The notes below the pieces were generated by a model. That model was not told the origin of the DNA. It did not search any database and was given only the letters and a program-made list of their open reading frames with translations. This document shows positions 46,482 to 54,512 of a DNA stretch of 64,000 nt, piece by piece (position 1 is the stretch's first letter; the number at the start of each line of letters is the position of its first letter). The DNA comes from Clostridium sp. Marseille-P299 (GTDB lineage Bacteria; Bacillota; Clostridia; Lachnospirales; Lachnospiraceae). The stretch is from NCBI RefSeq assembly GCF_900078195.1, contig NZ_FJVE01000007.1, positions 1,736,001 through 1,800,000 of the forward strand. Reading direction: 5' to 3'. A program made the position numbers and the translations under genes.

Positions 46482-46499
46482 ATCCCTTATAGGGGGTTA
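46482..46499 (+). promoter_or_regulatory. CsoR-type operator, first csoR gene
   Basis: ATCCCTTATAGGGGGTTA: a G/C-tract dyad related to the other three sites, about 40 bp before the csoR-type gene at 46540. TATAAT at 46459-46464 is a possible -10. Confidence 0.6.
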
Positions 46500-46539
46500 T
46501 TAATAATGGCAAAAATCTCGTTGTAGTGAAAGGAGAAAC

Positions 46540-46836
46540 ATGGATAATAATAAAGAAGTACCTACTCACCAACACTCACATACACAAACTAAGGCAGTGA
46601 TCAATCGAATATCTCGTGCAACAGGTCATATGGAATCAATAAAAAGAATGGTAGAAGAGGGACGAGACTGTAGTGAGATTCTTATACAATTATCTGCTGT
46701 ACGTTCTGCAATAAATAATATTGGTAGAATAATTCTCCAAGACCATATTGAACATTGTGTAGTAGATGCAGTCCAAAGTGGTGATAATAAAAAATTAGAA
46801 GATTTAAACGTTGCAATTGAAAGATTTTTAAAATAG
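46540..46836 (+). CDS. csoR: CsoR-family metal-sensing repressor 1
   Basis: 98 residues, all-helical DUF156 fold. The metal set of copper-type CsoR is complete: Cys44 (GRDCSEIL), His69 and Cys73 (QDHIEHC). A His-rich N-terminal tail (THQHSHTQ) adds possible ligands. Family members release DNA when Cu(I), or in relatives Ni/Co or persulfide, binds. It precedes a second CsoR-like gene by 80 bp. The presence of an operator at each unit suggests both feed into one regulon. Confidence 0.85.
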   Translation: MDNNKEVPTHQHSHTQTKAVINRISRATGHMESIKRMVEEGRDCSEILIQLSAVRSAINNIGRIILQDHIEHCVVDAVQSGDNKKLEDLNVAIERFLK

Positions 46837-46851
46837 TATCCGATACCTTTT

Positions 46852-46901
46852 TTGACTTTTAAAACCCAATGTGATATATTAACCATATACCCCTATAGGT
46901 A
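46852..46901 (+). promoter_or_regulatory. promoter and CsoR-type operator, second csoR gene
   Basis: TTGACT (46852-46857), 17 bp, TATATT (46875-46880), then TACCCCTATAGGTA (46888-46901). The distance from -10 to operator (13 bp start to start) is identical to that at the ATPase promoter. Confidence 0.75.
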
Positions 46902-46916
46902 CCAGGAGGAAAGCAA

Positions 46917-47189
46917 ATGAAACAATGTATGGATGCAGACAATCTACATAGGAGATTAAAAAAAATTATTGGACAAATAAATGCTATTGACCGTATGATT
47001 GATGAAGATGTACCTTGTGAAGATATTTTAATGCAAATAAATGCAGCAAAGTCGGCACTTCATAAAGCGGGACAAGTTGTACTTGAAGGACATTTGCAAC
47101 ATTGTGTACGAGATGGTATTGAGCACGGTGATGCAGAAAGAACAATACAAAGCTTTGCAAAAGCAATAGAAAGATTTTCAAATATATAA
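46917..47189 (+). CDS. CsoR-family metal-sensing repressor 2
   Basis: 90 residues. It has the same fold and ligand set: Cys34 (DVPCEDIL), His59 and Cys63 (EGHLQHC). It differs from the first copy in lacking the His-rich tail and in most surface residues, so the two may sense different metals or form mixed tetramers. AGGAGG just upstream. It is terminated at 47212-47279 and followed by the P1B ATPase. Confidence 0.85.
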   Translation: MKQCMDADNLHRRLKKIIGQINAIDRMIDEDVPCEDILMQINAAKSALHKAGQVVLEGHLQHCVRDGIEHGDAERTIQSFAKAIERFSNI

Positions 47190-47211
47190 TAAATATGATA
47201 AATAAGATGTT

Positions 47212-47279
47212 AAAATAGCCTTTTTAAGGTGAGTTACACGGAAAATTATTCGTGTTCTCCTTTAAAATGGCTATTTTTT
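47212..47279 (+). terminator. intrinsic terminator after second csoR gene
   Basis: AAAATAGCC (47212-47220) pairs with GGCTATTTT (47269-47277). The inner arms AAGG and CTCCTTT extend the structure, and a T tract follows. Confidence 0.75.
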
Positions 47280-47347
47280 GATTGTTAGGAAATTACTGTC
47301 CTATCAGTTGAAAATCGCTCCGCTAAGGATGCACAGCTGCGCGTGCG

Positions 47348-47460
47348 GAACAAAAGGTATGCTATATAAGTATTTGCTTACGAAAGTGTGCGAAGTGCAC
47401 TTTTGTTCTTGACAAAGAAAACATACCATAATATATTATACATATACCCCTATGGGTATA
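47348..47460 (+). promoter_or_regulatory. promoter, CsoR-type operator and upstream inverted repeat of the P1B ATPase
   Basis: TTGACA (47409-47414), 17 bp, TATATT (47432-47437), then the operator TATACCC-CTAT-GGGTATA (47443-47460). Immediately upstream, GAACAAAAG (47348-47356) and CTTTTGTTC (47400-47408) form a long inverted repeat. It lies beside a locally GC-rich patch (about 47317-47347) that stands out from the AT-rich surroundings. Confidence 0.8.
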
Positions 47461-47473
47461 AAGGAGGAACTTT

Positions 47474-49348
47474 ATGTTTAGCAAAGCTAAAGATTTTATG
47501 TATGATGAAACAAAACGTAGTATTTTGTTTCTTATTTTATCTGGTATTTCCCTTGTAATAAGCTTTTTTGATCTTGTAAACCTGCCGTTTAATATCGCTT
47601 GGGTTGCCATTATATTATGTGGAATACCTATAATACTAGAAGGGATAGAAGGATTAGTAACAAGATTTGATATTAAAGCGGATGTTCTTGTTTCACTGGC
47701 ATTAATAGCTTCTGTTATAATAGGTGAAATTTTTGCAGCTGGAGAAGTTGCTTTTATTATGCAGATCGGCGCATTGTTAGAAGAGTTAACTGTTGCAAAA
47801 GCAAGAGCTGGAATTGAAAAATTAGTACATCTTACCCCTCGTACTGCAAGAGTTATAAAAAATGGTAGGGAAGTTATCGTAACTGCACAAGAAGTAAAAA
47901 TTGATGATATTATCAGAGTTTTACCAGGTGAGACTATTGCATTGGACGGTATAATTATCGATGGGCAGACTTCCATAGACCAATCAATTATGACTGGAGA
48001 ATCGTTACCTGTTGATAAACAAAAAGGTGATGAAGTATCAAGCGGTACAGTTAATCAATTTGGTGCTTTTGACATGATAGCTACGAAGTTAGATGAAGAT
48101 AGCTCCGTACAAAGATTAATAAAATTAGTACAATCCGCGGATGCAGGAAAAGCAAAAATTGTTGGAATCATGGACAAATGGGCAACTTGGATTGTTGTAA
48201 TTGCTTTAGTGTCCGCATTTATAACTGGTATTGTAACCGGAGAGATTATTAGAGCTGTTACTATCTTAGTTGTATTTTGTCCTTGTGCACTAATTTTAGC
48301 CACTCCAACGGCGATTATGGCGGCAATTGGTAATGTTACGAAATATGGTATTCTAGTCCGTAATGGGGATGCATTGGAGAAGTTATCACAAGTAAAAAGG
48401 ATTACTTTTGATAAGACTGGTACTTTAACCTATGGTAAGCCTAATGTGATACATATTAAAAGTTTCTCAGATGAATATTCAGAAGATGAGATATTTAGAC
48501 TTGCAGCATTAGCTGAAATGCGGTCAGAACATCCAATCGGTAAGGCGGTAGTTTTAAGTTATACTGAAAAATACGGTGAAATATCACAGGATGCGAATCA
48601 ATTTCAGATGATACCAAGTAGAGGTGTATCTGCAGTTATTGATGATAAGAATATTTTAGCAGGAAATAACGATCTTTTATATGAAAACAGTGTTATTGTT
48701 TCTTCTAAACAACAGACTTTTATAAATACATTTCTAGATAAAGGTTGTATCGTAATTCATATTGCAATCGATAAGAAATTAACTGGAATTATTGCATTAT
48801 CTGATACCTTACGAAAAGATTCACCTTCAATGATACAAAGGATAAAAACGCTAGGTATTAAACCAGTACTTTTAACAGGAGATCATATACCTTCAGCGAA
48901 ACAAATTGCTAAAACTGTTGGTATTGAGGATTTTAAAGCAGAATGTTTACCGGAAGATAAATTGAAAGCTATTGATGCCTATCATCAGAAAAAGGAACTT
49001 GTTTGTATGGTAGGAGATGGGATAAACGATGCCCCTGCCTTAAAGAAAGCTCATGTTGGAATAGCAATGGGTGGCATTGGAAGTGATATTGCTGTAGATG
49101 CTGCTGATATTGTTTTAGTCAGTGATGATATTAGCCAATTACCACATTTGTTAGCTTTATCTAAAAAAATGATGTCTACCATTAAGTTAAATTTGTGTTT
49201 TTCCATGGGGTTAAATTTTATAGCTATTTTATTAGCGATTACCGGAGTTTTAAATCCAGTGGTAGGTGCATTGGTGCATAATGTAGGTTCTGTTTTAGTG
49301 ATTATTAATTCAGCATTTTTATTGCGATGGAAAAAATCTAATTTTTAA
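47474..49348 (+). CDS. P1B-type heavy-metal-transporting ATPase
   Basis: 624 residues. Actuator TGES (174-177), transmembrane CPC (269-271), phosphorylation site FDKTGTLT (Asp313), SEHPIGKAV and hinge GDGINDAPALKKAHVGIAMG are intact. There is no N-terminal HMA domain. The last helices contain HNVGSVLVIINS instead of the MxxSS motif of Cu(I) pumps, so the ion could be Cu, Zn/Cd or Co; sequence alone does not settle it. The CsoR-type operator argues for Cu(I) or a CsoR-relative metal. It exports metal from the cytoplasm. Confidence 0.9.
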   Translation: MFSKAKDFMYDETKRSILFLILSGISLVISFFDLVNLPFNIAWVAIILCGIPIILEGIEGLVTRFDIKADVLVSLALIASVIIGEIFAAGEVAFIMQIGALLEELTVAKARAGIEKLVHLTPRTARVIKNGREVIVTAQEVKIDDIIRVLPGETIALDGIIIDGQTSIDQSIMTGESLPVDKQKGDEVSSGTVNQFGAFDMIATKLDEDSSVQRLIKLVQSADAGKAKIVGIMDKWATWIVVIALVSAFITGIVTGEIIRAVTILVVFCPCALILATPTAIMAAIGNVTKYGILVRNGDALEKLSQVKRITFDKTGTLTYGKPNVIHIKSFSDEYSEDEIFRLAALAEMRSEHPIGKAVVLSYTEKYGEISQDANQFQMIPSRGVSAVIDDKNILAGNNDLLYENSVIVSSKQQTFINTFLDKGCIVIHIAIDKKLTGIIALSDTLRKDSPSMIQRIKTLGIKPVLLTGDHIPSAKQIAKTVGIEDFKAECLPEDKLKAIDAYHQKKELVCMVGDGINDAPALKKAHVGIAMGGIGSDIAVDAADIVLVSDDISQLPHLLALSKKMMSTIKLNLCFSMGLNFIAILLAITGVLNPVVGALVHNVGSVLVIINSAFLLRWKKSNF

Positions 49349-49349
49349 T

Positions 49350-49388
49350 AAAAGGCAAAGGTACCAAAACTTGATACCTTTGCCTTTT
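49350..49388. terminator. bidirectional intrinsic terminator
   Basis: AAAAGGCAAAGGTA (49350-49363) pairs with TACCTTTGCCTTTT (49375-49388), a perfect 14-bp stem between the convergent ATPase and recombinase genes. Confidence 0.88.
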
Positions 49389-49418
49389 GTAATTATCATA
49401 ATTACACCTTTCTCATAT

Positions 49419-50429
49419 TTATACCGTATGTCCTGTTTCATAATCGATAAATCCAATCGGGTTCGAATTGATTGCATCACGAAGTGCGTCATCTTCTAAA
49501 TGCGTATAAATTTCCGTCGTACTAATGCTGGAATGTCCAAGAATCGTTTGTATTTTACGTATATCAACATTATTTTTATAAAGTAGGGTAGCAGCGGTAT
49601 GCCTTAATTTATGAGGAGTGTACTTTTCACCATCTGCAATCCCTGCATTCATAATTTTATCTTTTACCATTTTTTCTACCGTACGTTGGTCAATGGGACG
49701 ATTTCTAGTAGAAAGAAATAAGTGATCGGCATATTCTTTTGGTACGTCTAGCGTTGCCCGAACATCTAAATACTGTCGAATCGCATATAAGCATGCTTGG
49801 TTTAAATATACAGTACGTTCTTTATTTCCTTTACCAAGGATAACTAAGGTATCCCCTTTTATCTTTGATATTCTTATTCCACACAATTCTGATAATCGCA
49901 TCCCACAATTTAAAAATAAAGTTAATATACAATAATCCCTTGCATAATTCTTTCGTTCTTTATTTAAAGAATTTAACAATACTCTACTTTCATCTAGGGA
50001 CAGGTAGACTGGTTGTCTTTTGACTCTACCTGGTGACTCTAGTTTTAAAGTCGGATTGGAAGGAATACTATTTTCTATATTAAATAGGTAATTAAAAAAA
50101 GAGCGTAGTGTTGCAACTTTTCTTGCTCTTGCATATGGCCCATTGCCACGATTTTCTTCTACATAATATAAAAATCTATGTAAATCTTGTAAAGTGATAT
50201 GGGAGATGAATTCGATATCAATCTTTCTAATATCTATGTCATCAAATTCAACATCTTCGTCCACTTCATCTTTCCACAACAACATGAATTTAAAAAATAC
50301 TTTTAAATCTTTTTTATATGCTTGAATTGTATTCGCAGACTTCCCTCGAATTGTTTTTAGATAAATAAGAAAATTATCAACGCTCATTGGAACATCACGT
50401 TTATGTAAATTATTACTTTTGTATTTCAA
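49419..50429 (-). CDS. tyrosine recombinase, XerC/XerD-like
   Basis: 336 residues. A TTG start at 50427-50429 is supported by AAGGAGG six bases upstream; the next ATG has none. The N-terminal SAM-like domain (NFLIYLKTIRGKSANTIQAYKKDL) is followed by the catalytic domain with GMRLSELCG (Arg), LGKGNKERTVYL (Lys), HKLRHTAATLL (His-x-x-Arg) and LGHSSISTTEIYTH (His, Tyr nucleophile). It could be a chromosomal Xer-type enzyme or serve an element. No integrated element was seen around it, but a 12-6-12 inverted repeat lies 70 bp upstream. Confidence 0.88.
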   Translation of the reverse strand: MKYKSNNLHKRDVPMSVDNFLIYLKTIRGKSANTIQAYKKDLKVFFKFMLLWKDEVDEDVEFDDIDIRKIDIEFISHITLQDLHRFLYYVEENRGNGPYARARKVATLRSFFNYLFNIENSIPSNPTLKLESPGRVKRQPVYLSLDESRVLLNSLNKERKNYARDYCILTLFLNCGMRLSELCGIRISKIKGDTLVILGKGNKERTVYLNQACLYAIRQYLDVRATLDVPKEYADHLFLSTRNRPIDQRTVEKMVKDKIMNAGIADGEKYTPHKLRHTAATLLYKNNVDIRKIQTILGHSSISTTEIYTHLEDDALRDAINSNPIGFIDYETGHTV

Positions 50430-50498
50430 AATGAACCTCCTTATGTCAATAAATAGTATATCACAAAGAAATAGATAAAAAAAGAAGAGATGAGAAAA

Positions 50499-50528
50499 TA
50501 TTACGGGAAATTCATATTTCCCGTAATA
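50499..50528. repeat. 12-6-12 inverted repeat upstream of the tyrosine recombinase
   Basis: TATTACGGGAAA-TTCATA-TTTCCCGTAATA, perfect arms. This is the geometry of a tyrosine-recombinase core site and the only strong structure in the 475-bp gene-free stretch 50430-50904. It could equally be an operator. No T tract follows on the plus strand. Confidence 0.5.
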
Positions 50529-50904
50529 AATTATAAGAAGAAATCCAAGTATATTTTAATTTAGGAGATATTTTACATCTCATATTTTCAATCTTAAAAA
50601 TTCGACTTTGTATATGGCTCATTTTGGTGGGTAAAATATTTTTTATGACGTATTTTATGTCTAAAATTTATTATTGCTTAAATCGACTATTACGAGCTTA
50701 TATAAGGAAGTGCCATATAAAATAAGTTTTTCAATAAAACTGTATCTAAATTATGTGAATATATGGATGTAAAATGAAGTGCTAATGGTTTTTTAATATT
50801 AGAAATAGTTTTTATAAATATTGTTAATATTTACCATTGGTCTTATAATAGATATAACAGTTATAAATTATTTAATTACTTGTGAATGGGGGGGCGAATA
50901 TTTA

Positions 50905-51531
50905 ATGTATAAAAAGTATAAAATTTTATTATTGGCAATATGTTTGGCGTTGATCGTATTGATTGTTATACCTATAGCTCTCGGAATTAATAGAAAACAC
51001 GTTATGGCTGAAAGTTTATTAAGCGTGACATGTTTTACTTTAACAAGTGATTCTATGAAAGAAATTGATTTAAACGATAGTGTTATACTTCCACGAGAAG
51101 CAGATTGGACAATGGCTATTAATGTAGTCCCAGGAATTCCTTTGGAGCTATCCTATCCCGATGAATATGTGAATTTTACTGTGCGAACAAGTGATGGTGT
51201 ATTACGAAGTAACATAAATGGTGAAAGTAAGTTTTATGGGAAAGAAGTTGAGTTACCGAATAACTCTACAATTTATTGGAACAATTTATCTAATAATAAT
51301 GAAAATGAGCTCCTTTTCAATATTACCAGCTATTTAGATATTATAATCCGTTCCAATGAACATATCGTTGGTTATGCAGTGATTAAAATTTACCCAATAA
51401 CTGAATTTAAACAAGGTCATGTTTATAGTGCGAAGATGTTAAAATCCGTGTCTTTTCCTAAAGTGGATGGAGAGTATCAAAATATTTCTCTTGATTTTAT
51501 TGAATCTGAGATGATAAAGATAAAGACGTGA
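50905..51531 (+). CDS. hypothetical membrane-anchored protein
   Basis: 208 residues from ATG 50905, with a G7 run upstream as ribosome binding site. One N-terminal helix (ILLLAICLALIVLIVIPIALGI) is followed by an extracytoplasmic beta-rich domain (WTMAINVVPGIPLELSYP, NNSTIYWNNLSNNNENELLF). No family recognised. It precedes the secreted peptide/ABC locus by about 330 bp. Whether it belongs to that system is not known. Confidence 0.55.
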   Translation: MYKKYKILLLAICLALIVLIVIPIALGINRKHVMAESLLSVTCFTLTSDSMKEIDLNDSVILPREADWTMAINVVPGIPLELSYPDEYVNFTVRTSDGVLRSNINGESKFYGKEVELPNNSTIYWNNLSNNNENELLFNITSYLDIIIRSNEHIVGYAVIKIYPITEFKQGHVYSAKMLKSVSFPKVDGEYQNISLDFIESEMIKIKT

Positions 51532-51792
51532 AGGGACTACTATGATAGTTGATACCCATGAAATGTCCGTCAGATGTGTTAACTCCTTGTTATCTATCGG
51601 TTGGAACTGCCGTTATTCTGTCTCCAGAATATTGATAATTGGTATAAAAATAATTACTTTCTTCAACACCAGTTACAATACTAGTCATCGCCCAGCGTTA
51701 TTATCTTGTAATTTTACGGAAATTCCATTATTATACAATGGTTTAACAATCCCCATCATTATATATATTTAACAAATACAATCTTCTAAATT

Positions 51793-51821
51793 TTGACATT
51801 AATAAACATATAATATATAAT
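51793..51821 (+). promoter_or_regulatory. consensus promoter of the secreted-peptide gene
   Basis: TTGACA (51793-51798), 17-bp spacer, TATAAT (51816-51821): a perfect sigma-A consensus, 43 bp before the peptide start codon. AAGGGGG precedes the ATG. Confidence 0.85.
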
Positions 51822-51864
51822 TACAAATATTGGAGAGCATACATATTTGAAAGGGGGAAAATCA

Positions 51865-52107
51865 ATGAAAAAATTACTGTCATTATTATTAGCAGTAGCA
51901 TTAGTTATTACAGCTTTTTCAAGTGAAAACAATGTTTATGCGAATCAAAGACCAATTGATGATGTTGAGAATGATAACTTTGGATGGACAGAAAATGAAA
52001 CGCAAGATATGTTCAAACATGCAAGTTCAATGTTTGCACTTGCATCAATCGATTGGGTGTTGAAAGGTCTAGGAACTTATTATTCATCAAAAACACGTTA
52101 TACTTAA
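51865..52107 (+). CDS. small secreted peptide, putative bacteriocin-like
   Basis: 80 residues from ATG 51865 (AAGGGGG upstream). A clear Sec signal peptide, MKKLLSLLLAVALVITAF, probably cleaves after NVYA (residue 26), giving a mature peptide of about 54 residues: acidic at the start (RPIDDVENDNFGWTENETQD), then an amphipathic stretch (MFALASIDWVLKGLG) and a Tyr/Ser/basic tail TYYSSKTRYT. The gene has its own perfect promoter and is followed by two FtsX-like permeases and an ATPase. That order resembles lactococcin-972-type loci, although the Lcn972 peptide motif itself is not evident. The role is inference. Confidence 0.6.
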   Translation: MKKLLSLLLAVALVITAFSSENNVYANQRPIDDVENDNFGWTENETQDMFKHASSMFALASIDWVLKGLGTYYSSKTRYT

Positions 52108-52220
52108 GTTCATATATACTACAAAATTTAAACGATACTGAATTATGCAAGGCAATTGGCCAATATACAATAGTATAACAAATACGCTCCAAAAACATAA
52201 CAATATAAAGGAAATGCTGA

Positions 52221-53207
52221 ATGATTAAAATAGAGAAAACTGTAATAGTTCAATCAATCCTTATGATTTTAATTACAATATTGTTTCTACATACTATAGA
52301 AAAATTTGAAACACTTTATACTATAAACGATTATGGTTATGAAGCAATTACAGAAGATTCTGTTTACTTTAGAATTGATAACGTAGAAAAAATTAATTTA
52401 TCAAGATTATTAAAAGGGGATATAATTCAAAATGCTACCTTGATGATACATACTAAAAACACGAATTTATATTATGAGGTAATTTACACACAAGGCCATG
52501 AAGATATATTTGATGGTCAATATTTTAATAACAATGATTTTCTAGAAGAAGAAAAAAAAGCTGTCATAGGTAGCAGTGTTAAAGAAAGTATCGGTCAAGG
52601 TCCTTTATATATTAATCAAGAAGAATATGCTGTAATAGGTACGATTCCAGTTAGTAAAATAATCCCTCTGAATAAAAGCATATTCTATACTAAGGGAAAT
52701 ATTTCTAATGTAGCATGTGATAGTCTGTTTGTGTTAGCATCATCTAATAAAAAAAACATAACAAAATCACTTGAAAATTTTAAGAGATATCTTACTGAAC
52801 ATAACCAGAATATTAAAATAAAAAACTTACGAGAGACTCTTTTAAATGATTTTATTAATCATGACAAGACCACTGTAATATTATTGTATATTGTTATGAT
52901 TTTACTATTTCTTATGATGATAATAAATTTGATTTTCTGGTTATATAAAAAGGAAGAAGAAAGAAAAGTATATTTTATCATTGGATTAAAATTTTATTGG
53001 CTTAAAGCGAGCACGGAGATAGTAGTCTTTTATTCATTATCGTTTGTTATAAGCTTCATTATTCATAAAATCTTTCTGCTCCAAAATGCTATTGAATTAT
53101 CTTCCTATATCTCAATATATATTGAAAATATTATACTTATATATATTGTCACGTGGATTTATCGCTTAGTACATATTGGTTCTACAGGGAGGAGTTTCTA
53201 TGAATAA
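52221..53207 (+). CDS. FtsX-like ABC permease 1 (peptide locus)
   Basis: 328 residues. One N-terminal helix, an extracytoplasmic domain of about 180 residues with a MacB-like region (DGQYFNNNDFLEEEKKAVIGSSV, EYAVIGTIPVSKI), then three C-terminal helices (VILLYIVMILLFLMMIINLIF and two more). That is the four-helix FtsX/MacB topology. The cytoplasmic loop is short. It overlaps the next permease gene by eight bases. The two permeases probably form a heterodimer with the ATPase at 54513. Confidence 0.7.
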   Translation: MIKIEKTVIVQSILMILITILFLHTIEKFETLYTINDYGYEAITEDSVYFRIDNVEKINLSRLLKGDIIQNATLMIHTKNTNLYYEVIYTQGHEDIFDGQYFNNNDFLEEEKKAVIGSSVKESIGQGPLYINQEEYAVIGTIPVSKIIPLNKSIFYTKGNISNVACDSLFVLASSNKKNITKSLENFKRYLTEHNQNIKIKNLRETLLNDFINHDKTTVILLYIVMILLFLMMIINLIFWLYKKEEERKVYFIIGLKFYWLKASTEIVVFYSLSFVISFIIHKIFLLQNAIELSSYISIYIENIILIYIVTWIYRLVHIGSTGRSFYE

Positions 53208-54498
53208 AATTATAAGTGAATTTTTTTACTCTGTAAATACTAAATCAAGCTTATTTTTTATCATAAGTTTTTTTAACATTATTGCTGTCGCTGGAGTTGT
53301 GTTTTCTGGAAACTTAGTCCAATATGAACATGAGATTACGAAAGAATATAATATGATATTTGATGATTGGAAGTATTTAAATACTGGAGATTTATTTGAA
53401 GATGATGGAAGGTCATTTTTTAATGATAGAAACTGGTTGGAAAAATTAAAAGCTTATAATCAAAAGTTACATGATTCTACAGAGTTTCAATATCTAGAGA
53501 TATATGATCAACCAATTTACTGCATTGAATACAAAAAGGATGAATTTTTAGAATACTATACTGACGATGAGCAGTTTAGTAAGAGAGGTGCATCCGTTCA
53601 AACACAAGATGGAGATATTAAAAGCTTTTATTGTCTACAAGCAGTTTGGTTGGGGTTAGAAGTATTTGAACAGTTTAATATTCAAGTAAAGAAAGGTTCT
53701 TTGTTTCAACAAAAAGATTATGACTATGTATATGGGAAAGATTCTGTCGTACTACTTGGAGCTGAATATGAAGAATTTTACCAAGTTGGAGATATTATAA
53801 CATTATGTTTTCCATTTGCAGCGATAGATTTTAATGCAAAAATAATTGGAATATTACCAAGCGGAAGCAATATAGATCGAGGTGGTCGATTAATAAATTT
53901 AGACAGGCGTATTATCATTCCTCAGTACAACATGGAGGAATATCCTAGCGGTGAAAAAGATCAAAGGTTTCAAGAATGTCTGTATTTAAATAAAAACAGT
54001 GGAGTAATAGCAACCAAAATATCAGCCAATTCTGTGCAAGATATCATCAATAAATACAATTTAGAACTGGATATTTTTCCAAATTATTATGTTACAGGTA
54101 CTACAAATCAGCAAAGTGCTATTTTAAAGACTACTTTATCTCAGATTGCAGGATTTACACTACAAATCGTAATCTTGTTTATGGTTGTAACTAATGTTTT
54201 TACGATTATATATACTTATATGAAAATAAACAAAAGTAAAAGATACTTTGCTATTTTGTTAATTAATGGGTTTACGATGAAAGAGCTACATGTCATTATA
54301 GTGTTAGAGATTATATCAATTTATTTGATTGCATTGTCAATTGGAATGCCAATTGGAGCTCTAATAACTCTTTCCTTCGGAATCACAACATTTAATAGTT
54401 TACTTTACATTATTATTGTACTAGTTTTGTGTGTACTTACAATTGTTATTACGTCAAAGAAATTTAATAAATTAAGTATTGTGGAATTATTACGTTAA
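53200..54498 (+). CDS. FtsX-like ABC permease 2 (peptide locus)
   Basis: 432 residues from ATG 53200 (GGGAGGAG just before). An N-terminal helix (SLFFIISFFNIIAVAGVVFSG), a large extracytoplasmic domain, then three helices of the FtsX domain (TLQIVILFMVVTNVFTIIYTYMKI; YFAILLINGFTMKELHVII; LYIIIVLVLCVLTIVIT). It ends in KLSIVELLR, as many FtsX permeases do. Coupled by overlap to permease 1. It presumably moves or repels the small peptide encoded upstream. Confidence 0.78.
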   Translation: MNKIISEFFYSVNTKSSLFFIISFFNIIAVAGVVFSGNLVQYEHEITKEYNMIFDDWKYLNTGDLFEDDGRSFFNDRNWLEKLKAYNQKLHDSTEFQYLEIYDQPIYCIEYKKDEFLEYYTDDEQFSKRGASVQTQDGDIKSFYCLQAVWLGLEVFEQFNIQVKKGSLFQQKDYDYVYGKDSVVLLGAEYEEFYQVGDIITLCFPFAAIDFNAKIIGILPSGSNIDRGGRLINLDRRIIIPQYNMEEYPSGEKDQRFQECLYLNKNSGVIATKISANSVQDIINKYNLELDIFPNYYVTGTTNQQSAILKTTLSQIAGFTLQIVILFMVVTNVFTIIYTYMKINKSKRYFAILLINGFTMKELHVIIVLEIISIYLIALSIGMPIGALITLSFGITTFNSLLYIIIVLVLCVLTIVITSKKFNKLSIVELLR

Positions 54499-54512
54499 TT
54501 AGGAGGAGAGAT

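Noticed and set aside
49419..50429. Tyrosine recombinase as evidence of a prophage or integrative element
   Set aside because: No att-like duplication next to a tRNA, no phage or conjugation genes nearby; a Xer-like chromosomal role is equally likely.
51542..51772. 76-codon frame between the membrane-anchored protein and the peptide gene
   Set aside because: Composition is not protein-like (no helix or strand pattern, rare codons), it has only a weak GAAGGGA site, and it matches nothing recognisable.
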